A stretch of 45,995 nt of DNA from Gracilaria vermiculophylla. Its lineage: Eukaryota; Rhodophyta; Florideophyceae; Gracilariales; Gracilariaceae. Location of the stretch: positions 1,374,083 to 1,420,077 of the forward strand of contig JAHNZQ020000092.1 in the NCBI GenBank assembly GCA_019155205.2, given 5' to 3'. Positions 40,276 through 45,995 of this stretch are shown piece after piece. Position 1 is the stretch's first letter. Each line of letters opens with the position of its first letter. The notes beneath the pieces were generated by a model. The model was not told where the DNA came from. It ran no database searches and worked only from the letters and a program-made list of their open reading frames with translations. The translations under genes were made by a program, and so were the position numbers.

Positions 40276-40527
40276 GATGAAGAGCCCAAGAAGGTCCCTC
40301 TTGCTCTTGTCTCCGGCTTTAATCCTCAAGATGTTTTGGAGGACTTCGTAAAACAGTTACGCAAAGCGCACGAGGATTTCAATGCTCAACTGAGTGAATC
40401 TCCCGTCCTCGACCGTGTCATGAAGGACTCTAAGAAATTCAGCGCAAAAACGAGTGCTCAAAGTTGCCGTGACTCTTCCGGCGGACTTTGCCGTGCCCAA
40501 GATATCCGAGGAGCGGGAGACCATTGA
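40276..40527 (+). other. Open frame of unknown status, head-to-head with FES1
   Basis: A plus-strand frame starts within FES1 antisense sequence and continues upstream of its ATG. It encodes a charged, protein-like stretch (QDVLEDFVKQLRKAHEDFNA, SPVLDRVMKDSKKFSAKTSA). It has no ATG before codon ~77 of the open frame (ATG at 40422). The protein-like quality moves into another frame after about 40460 (VLKVAVTLPADFAVPKISEE). This could be a spliced or frameshifted gene, or chance. No family recognised. Confidence 0.25.
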
Positions 40528-41311
40528 ACCGGCAGGTTTCCCATTTCAGATTCATAAGAAACCACAGTTCGGCTCCATATTTTCGCTCCAGTTATTTCTA
40601 AATCATTCGATACTGTAAACATGACTTACAAGACGCGTAGGTCTCAACTCAAGCTCATACGTTGGGTAAGTTTTATGTGGTGGGCTGATGCACAATTATG
40701 GAAGTAGGACTTACCGCCAATGATCTTGGATGCCATACCATGCTCTCACGGCAGATATTGCATGCTGCGGTAGCGGGTCAGGTGCAGCAAAGGGCTCTTG
40801 GCTTGGCTTTCTGTTACAAGACCAGTTGAAATATGTTGCATTGTTTCTGCGTGAAAAGCGGTTGCATGAAAGAAACTGAAAGGCGCCAAAGGATGCAAGG
40901 ACGCACGAAACCGTTGGCAAAACAAATCTGATGGACTCCTTCAAGGAAAGGAAGAGCATAGCAAGAAGCATTTCGCAATGGCAGAGTAGCGCGGTGACAA
41001 ACTCAGTCTTCGATTAACATTATTAAATTTCATGGGTGCTGGCAATATTAGTGCACCGATTGCTAATGAAACCACCCAGCAACAGCCTCAGTGTGGCAAA
41101 TTTGTATTTAGTGATTTAGCAGCTGTCGACGGCAGGAAGAATGTGACGTTACTGTTCTGAAGGTGTCAGTTTCGTTCTTGTTTATATAGTTTACATCTCC
41201 GGCATATTTCATGCCCAACGAGCACCCGTCAGCTTCCCTTTCCTGATGTTGATCTCTTGCGATAGATATGGGAATCACGTTGGTGGCTTACAAAAATTCT
41301 TTACAGAAGAG
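40528..41311. other. Intergenic, 0.8 kb
   Basis: No supported gene. Holds the 3' flank of the NAD-isocitrate dehydrogenase gene and probably part of the FES1 promoter. Confidence 0.5.
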
Positions 41312-42457
41312 CTACGACGTCTCGAGGTGATCAATAACAATCTTCGTGAATTCATCAGTGTTCACATCCTGAAAAGAGTCATTGAAAACTAAATCACGAG
41401 TCCGGTACTTGGTATCCGAATACACTCTCGTTACAGCTTTCTCGATCCTTTCAGCATGCTCTTCCTTTTTGAGATACCTAAGCATCAATGCACCTCCAAG
41501 AATTGTCGCGGTTGGGTTTGCTAAGCGTTGACCCGCGAGAGATCTTGCAGAATGACGACTTCCTTGTTCGAAAATAGCGCCGCTCATTCCAACGTTTACA
41601 CCGGGAACGAGACCAGGACCGCCAACGATACCAGTCGCAATTCCGGTGACAATGTTTCCATAGAGGTTGGGCATAACCATGACATCAAATTGCTGAGGGC
41701 GAGAAGCCATCTGCATGCATGTATTATCAACAATCATGCTCTCATATTCTATGAAGGGATACTTCTGGGCAACGGTGTCACAACACTCTAGAAACAAACC
41801 GTCCGCAGATTTCATGATGTTCGCCTTGTGCACGACAGTGACCTTTTTGCGATTGTTCGCCATGGCGTACTGAAATGCATACTCTGCTATGCGCATAGAC
41901 TTCTCCTTGGTTATGATCTTGAGAGATTCGACAACTCCGGGCACGGCCGAATGTTCCAAGCCAGAATATTCCCCCTCGGTATTTTCGCGGATGAGAACAA
42001 TGTCGACACCTTTATGCCTCGTTTCGATACCCGGTATGTTGTAAGCATGCACAACATTTGCGTATAGGTCAAATGTGCGACGGAGTTGAACATTCAAACT
42101 GACAGACTTGGAGCCAATTGGAGTAAAGTAAGGACCCTTCACAGCAACCCTGGTCTCAGAGAACAAATCGATAACCTCCTTGGTGACGCCGCCGTCGATC
42201 TTCAGATCAGAAGTTGGGGCAACGAATTGGATGGGTACATCGGCAGCTTGCAGCACTTTCGTTAGCGCAGAAGTGACCTCCTTGCCAATTGTATCGGTAT
42301 CGCCTCGCAGGAGTAGAACGGGTGTTTTCTGATGTTCCAGACTGCTCATGGGGAAGAAATTTCGAGCGGGGTCAGTGATCATGGACGGTGGCGGGGAAAA
42401 TATGGTGCGACAGAGCGGACGGCTCGCATTGCGTGCCGCACAAGCAAGAGAAAGCAT
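41312..42457 (-). CDS. NAD-dependent isocitrate dehydrogenase subunit, probably regulatory, mitochondrial
   Basis: 381 residues from ATG 42457, which gives an Arg/Ser/Ala-rich acid-free N-terminus ([20 protein letters not shown]) typical of a mitochondrial presequence. An upstream in-frame ATG at 42559 would add 34 residues. Conserved IDH3 blocks: [56 protein letters not shown] (157-168), [60 protein letters not shown] and [14 protein letters not shown]. The N-terminal nucleotide loop, normally GDGIGPEV, is [11 protein letters not shown], and VDNTCMQM and NLYGNI stand where catalytic subunits have VDxxxMxL and NLYGDI. Loss of that Asp points to the regulatory subunit (IDH1-type of yeast, IDH3B/G of animals). 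TCA cycle: isocitrate to 2-oxoglutarate. Divergent from COG5. Confidence 0.93.
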   Translation of the reverse strand: MLSLACAARNASRPLCRTIFSPPPSMITDPARNFFPMSSLEHQKTPVLLLRGDTDTIGKEVTSALTKVLQAADVPIQFVAPTSDLKIDGGVTKEVIDLFSETRVAVKGPYFTPIGSKSVSLNVQLRRTFDLYANVVHAYNIPGIETRHKGVDIVLIRENTEGEYSGLEHSAVPGVVESLKIITKEKSMRIAEYAFQYAMANNRKKVTVVHKANIMKSADGLFLECCDTVAQKYPFIEYESMIVDNTCMQMASRPQQFDVMVMPNLYGNIVTGIATGIVGGPGLVPGVNVGMSGAIFEQGSRHSARSLAGQRLANPTATILGGALMLRYLKKEEHAERIEKAVTRVYSDTKYRTRDLVFNDSFQDVNTDEFTKIVIDHLETS

Positions 42458-42745
42458 TTTGTGTGTGTACAGATTAAGCCAGACTACTGAGCGGTGGAGG
42501 ACAAAAGCAATGACCAAGGGAGTAGTTGGCGATATACAAGCATGTCCTGCTCTCCGCATCGGGTTTTTTTTTTATGCGCGGCACTGTGTTCCTGGGCGAT
42601 GCGCATCGCTGCTGGCTAACCCCTACCCCGCGTGCCACGTCGGTAGGCGCCGCTGCAGCCGAGCCCTACAGTACACTGCACTCTGATAGTATCTCACTGC
42701 GCCGAATCTATTAAGCTCCTTCGCAGCCACCGTCTCCACATAGCC
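42458..42745. promoter_or_regulatory. Divergent intergenic region IDH / COG5
   Basis: 288 bp between the two start codons, holding both promoters. Contains a T9 tract near 42564. If the longer IDH start is used, only about 186 bp remain. Confidence 0.5.
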
Positions 42746-45163
42746 ATGGTCGTTCCCCTGAAAGATGACACCGGTACCGACGCAGCTCGCATCGAACAAC
42801 TCGTCGGCACGCTGCGATCCGATCCGACCCTTTCTGTCTTTCTCGACAAGAATTTCTCCCCTACGAAGCATGTCGGTACCGCAGTCTGTCAACACCGCAT
42901 TCAGGCCGCCCTTGATGAGGCGCAGAGGGCTTCTTCGCTTCTTTCGTCAAACGTGCGTCATGAAGTGATTCGTCGTAAAGATGCCTTGCTGGCAGAGGTT
43001 GAAGCCGTGGGGGCCTTGGAGAAGGAGGTGCAAACTGTTTCCACAGGCGTTACGTCGCTCGTCACTGCGACCGAGACTTTGTCTGAAGCTCTCCAACAAC
43101 CGTATCAACCAATGAAAGCATCTATGCGACGTCTAATCAATCTCACTAGTGCGGCAGATCTTATTCGAGCTCTCATGCGTTTCAGATATTGTGTTGAAAA
43201 GCTTGCAGATGCTGGCTTGTATCCCGCCATTGGACCCCCAGCCGCTACTAACCCATCGAACTTGCCTCCTGCAGCGGATGTTATTTGCGAGCTTGAACGT
43301 TTAATATCGAGCGCCCCATCCCAAGGTTTAGATAAGGTTGATGGTATCCCAAAGGATATTATTGCGGTCAGAAAGGCAGGTCCGGAGGTCAGAAAGCGCG
43401 CTGTCTCAATGTTGAAAGCCGGTCTCTCAAATCGCAGTCAGCCTCACATTGAGGCCGCTGTCGTTGCCTTCAACTCTCTTGGCGTCTTGGCCGAGCGTGT
43501 GAATGCTGAGGTAGCGCGCTTATTGCGTGAAACGCAGTCAGCTGTTCATCGTGGGCTGGAACCGCCCCATGGTGCTGTCAAAGCTTCCACCCCCAGCGCT
43601 ATTACGTCTGCGACAAACGAATTGTGGTCCAATATTGACAGAATGCTTAATACAGTTGTGGAATCTTGCATCAAGGTTGTGCTCCTTCACCAAGTATTAT
43701 CAGGACGGTACTGCGATATAACTCACAACTCTCTTCTTCACGATCTAATTTCATCCAATTTTATCGACTCTATTACAAGAACTATCAGCGATCAAATTTC
43801 TATTCTGTCTCGAACCAGGCTGCAGCGACCATCGGCGTCCTTTGTGTTTCTTGCCTTGGCAGAAGGATATCCTCGCTTACGTAAATCCCTCAACAGCATG
43901 TCTGGCCGCGTCACTGCCTTGGCAAGGGTATCCCCTACTCCAATCACTTCTCTTCAGGGCACCTCTAAGCTGCCTCTCATGCCTGATCAGGACTTCATTC
44001 AACGCGCGTTTATGAACTCCGTCGTTGATGTTGAAACCCATTATCTGACAGCTTCGTTGCAGAGGCTGTCTAAAACAGTATCTTTTCTCTTTGAGGAGGG
44101 TAAGCAGCCTGGTGAAGCTGAGGCACTGTCACTCACCAGGATTCTTGTGTCCGAATTGAATGCTGCAAGGGAAGATTCTCAACTATTCCGCATCGCGGTT
44201 TCTAACGTTGCACAGGCCATTCGGCTTTACACTAGTCAAGCAGAGGACTATGCTGCGGCTACAGCTCCCGATTTTGATATCAATGGCAAGTCCATTTGTG
44301 ATTTGGAAGAATGGAGACTCACACCCTTGTATAATGGAATGGTTTCTCTTTCGACATCGGCTTCTCGATGTCTGGGAGAGCGAGAAGACGGATCTGGGGC
44401 CATTCCGGAACCGATCGCCATAGAATTGAAGCAGCTATCTCGAATGTCTGACCTACTTTTAGAAGGACTGTTTTTGACTTGCAAGAATAGTATTCGTAGA
44501 GTTCTTGATCGTATGCATACTGAAGATTTGGAAGGAACCGCCGGTAACGATGGATGCAGTGTTTATGTGTTGGACATTACGGCGCAGATATCAATGTTTG
44601 CCGAGGGTATTATTCCAGGTCTTGGCCGCAGCCGTTCGCTTGGAATTCAGACGCTCGGACTTGCAAAATGGGTCCTTGATTCGTTCACCCGCCACGTAGG
44701 TCTCGTATTCCCGCAGTCAGACGCCGTGAAGATTAGACTAAGCACTGACACTGCTCGCTTAGAATTGGCTGTGGAAAGCCTGTGTTCAATCAGGTTATTG
44801 GGTGATAGCTACAAGGCGCTGCGAGCTTTGAGATCTGCAATTCTGCTCGACACAAAAGAGTTCATAGACGCTGACCAGACAGTTGTCAAACAGGTCGGTG
44901 GCTTGCGTTCGTCCACTCTGGCTCACATTTTGTTGGGGAGAAGCCGTGACAGAAGTTTAAAACAGCCTCATCGGAGGAAAGAAGTGAGTGCAAGTGAATA
45001 TTTCGAGTGGATGGACCACAATACAGAAAACGATGTTTGTGAAGATGTAAAGATGTCATTGGAGGAGTACAAAAGCAGTATTCCTGCAGCGAGCGATTCA
45101 TTATGCTGTGAATACAAGGCCGTGACTTCGATTTGTGAAAAACTGGGTGAGAAGTTCTTTTGA
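42746..45163 (+). CDS. COG5: COG5, conserved oligomeric Golgi complex subunit 5
   Basis: 805 residues, single exon. The N-terminal region matches COG5: SVFLDKNFSPTKHVG, HRIQAALDEAQRASSLLSSN, VRHEVIRRKDALLAEVEAVG, ALEKEVQTVSTGVTSLVTAT, QPYQPMKASMRRLINLTSAA and DLIRALMRFRYCVEKL. These form the long coiled coil through which COG subunits assemble. The rest is helical repeat (CATCHR-like) with DIIAVRKAGPEVRKRAVSML and ELWSNIDRMLNTVVE. COG5 belongs to lobe B (COG5-8) of the tether that recycles Golgi glycosyltransferases in retrograde vesicles. Stop TGA at 45161-45163 is followed at once by the TA target and left end of a Tc1/mariner element, so the native 3' untranslated region has been displaced. 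Confidence 0.93.
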   Translation: MVVPLKDDTGTDAARIEQLVGTLRSDPTLSVFLDKNFSPTKHVGTAVCQHRIQAALDEAQRASSLLSSNVRHEVIRRKDALLAEVEAVGALEKEVQTVSTGVTSLVTATETLSEALQQPYQPMKASMRRLINLTSAADLIRALMRFRYCVEKLADAGLYPAIGPPAATNPSNLPPAADVICELERLISSAPSQGLDKVDGIPKDIIAVRKAGPEVRKRAVSMLKAGLSNRSQPHIEAAVVAFNSLGVLAERVNAEVARLLRETQSAVHRGLEPPHGAVKASTPSAITSATNELWSNIDRMLNTVVESCIKVVLLHQVLSGRYCDITHNSLLHDLISSNFIDSITRTISDQISILSRTRLQRPSASFVFLALAEGYPRLRKSLNSMSGRVTALARVSPTPITSLQGTSKLPLMPDQDFIQRAFMNSVVDVETHYLTASLQRLSKTVSFLFEEGKQPGEAEALSLTRILVSELNAAREDSQLFRIAVSNVAQAIRLYTSQAEDYAAATAPDFDINGKSICDLEEWRLTPLYNGMVSLSTSASRCLGEREDGSGAIPEPIAIELKQLSRMSDLLLEGLFLTCKNSIRRVLDRMHTEDLEGTAGNDGCSVYVLDITAQISMFAEGIIPGLGRSRSLGIQTLGLAKWVLDSFTRHVGLVFPQSDAVKIRLSTDTARLELAVESLCSIRLLGDSYKALRALRSAILLDTKEFIDADQTVVKQVGGLRSSTLAHILLGRSRDRSLKQPHRRKEVSASEYFEWMDHNTENDVCEDVKMSLEEYKSSIPAASDSLCCEYKAVTSICEKLGEKFF

Positions 45164-45165
45164 TA

Positions 45166-45817
45166 CAGTATGTTTCAAAATCATATCACGTTGGTGTCAA
45201 AGTAGAAAAATTGTGTTTTTGGTACTGTCCGACTACGAAATCAAGATTTGAAATAAATTAAGAGTCCAAAAGAAAGTCTATTTTGGCGACTCAATAACTT
45301 GTTTTTCCACCTTTTTGCTGAATAACGCTAATACAGCATTTGGGCATCGAATTAATGTAGCCATTAATTGTCGAAATTGAAATACAGTCCTAGCAACTCT
45401 TAATACTGTTTAATAAATCTGAAACTGTGCTGAACTTCTTTCCATGGCCATAAACCATTCTTGATAATAAACCCCATACGTTTTCAATGGGATTTAGGTC
45501 CGGTGGGCGTGCTGGCCATTCCATCAACTTAATGTTTGCTTCCTGTAGCCATTTTGACACCAGTTTAGATTTTTGTACCGGTGCATTATCTTGTTGGAAA
45601 ATAAAGTTTTCTTCGTGTACACAATATCTATAAGATAACGTAGCATAAAGTTATATAGAACTTCTTGGTACGTTTAGCGTGCAGTGATTATATTACCATC
45701 AACAAATTCAAAATCATTTTTCCATATTGTGATAGATCAGCCTATACCATTGCATAACCTCTTTTTGAGTGTTTTATCTAAAATTCGGAGCCTTCCTTTC
45801 TGAAATCATGCCAACAG
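45166..45817 (-). mobile_element. Tc1/mariner element D, truncated by an LTR, abutting the COG5 stop
   Basis: TA at 45164-45165 is followed by CAGTATGTTTCAAAATCATA, matching the family terminus. Internal sequence parallels copy B, for example the shared TGTAGCCATTAATTGTCGAAATTGAAATA at about 45354. On the minus strand EWPARPPDLNPIENVWG (45522-45470) is the intact third catalytic block of the transposase. Only the transposase C-terminal half is present; at 45818 the element is cut by the TG-end of an LTR. Confidence 0.88.
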
Positions 45818-45995
45818 TGTGGTACTGTCAGCCCTCCTGTCGAGGTAGTAAAGCACAACGTCCGTTAAGAGTTTTTGGTGACTCCAAAGGCGCGTATTCC
45901 TAAAGGTGGTCTCCGGTATCCGCTGTCGCGAGCCGGGGGAATTCTGTAAGGGATCCGCAAACACCAAGCGGAGGGGGAGGTTCACTGGGCGGACA
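45818..45995. mobile_element. LTR, left-hand portion (runs off window)
   Basis: Begins TGTGGTACTGTCAG and aligns with 7020-7198 of the solo LTR at roughly 90% identity by eye. It lies inside Tc1 element D. The presumed target duplication is AACAG at 45813-45817. The other end is outside the window. Confidence 0.9.

Noticed and set aside
1..45995. CRISPR arrays, bacterial operons, prophage or plasmid features
   Set aside because: Spliceosomal introns, nuclear eukaryotic genes and eukaryotic retroelements exclude a prokaryotic window. No spaced direct-repeat array was seen.

Overview
This is a eukaryotic nuclear window. It carries 14 protein genes, mostly single-exon, in a compact alternating-strand layout (about 14.2-45.2 kb). 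Wrecked transposable elements fill about 1-13.7 kb and reappear at the extreme right end. Spliceosomal introns are few and short (71-120 bp, in 3 of the 14 genes). The gene set is generic eukaryotic with plant-type features: an ATP-citrate lyase alpha subunit encoded as a separate gene, a TDY-type MAP kinase, a phosphatase with a gelsolin-like tail, and a nucleus-encoded protein with a plastid transit-like N-terminus. Low intron density, photosynthetic ancestry and dense genes beside transposon islands fit a multicellular red alga (Chondrus-like). That assignment is inference; no marker gene for species is present.

Region by region. 1-302 is the end of a TG..CA long terminal repeat (LTR). 302-1082 is a decayed Ty3-type gag (minus strand). 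1266-1340 is a tRNA-like, SINE-like sequence. 1643-2221 is a proline-rich zinc-finger reading frame with a broken second finger. 5169-13717 is one dead LINE on the minus strand (AP-type endonuclease, reverse transcriptase, RNase H). Into it three Tc1/mariner elements of about 1.28 kb inserted within roughly 80 bp of endonuclease sequence. A 552-bp solo LTR with a 5-bp target duplication inserted in the codons for the reverse transcriptase active-site region. The same LTR family lies at both window edges.

Genes in order: ATP-citrate lyase A (-), ENY2/SUS1 (+, one intron), secreted LPMO-like protein (+, one intron), MKP1-like dual-specificity phosphatase (+), VPS4 (+), TDY MAP kinase (+), DMAP1/SWC4 (-), plastid-type membrane protein (+), site-2 protease (-), SmD2 (+, two introns), NOP58 (-), glycerophosphodiester phosphodiesterase (+), FES1/HSPBP1 (-), NAD-isocitrate dehydrogenase subunit (-), COG5 (+). 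Counting the plastid-type protein as lower confidence, 14 are well supported. A fourth Tc1 copy begins directly after the COG5 stop codon and is cut by an LTR that runs off the window.

The genes do not form an operon or pathway cluster. They cover chromatin and transcription (ENY2, DMAP1), RNA biology (SmD2, NOP58), trafficking (VPS4, COG5), signalling (MAPK, MKP1-like phosphatase, S2P) and central carbon metabolism (ACLA, IDH). The most noteworthy items are the nested transposon stratigraphy with IR/DR-type Tc1 ends, the LTRs at both window ends, the phosphatase lacking the signature histidine, the N-terminal-histidine secreted protein, and a 17-nt first coding exon in SmD2.
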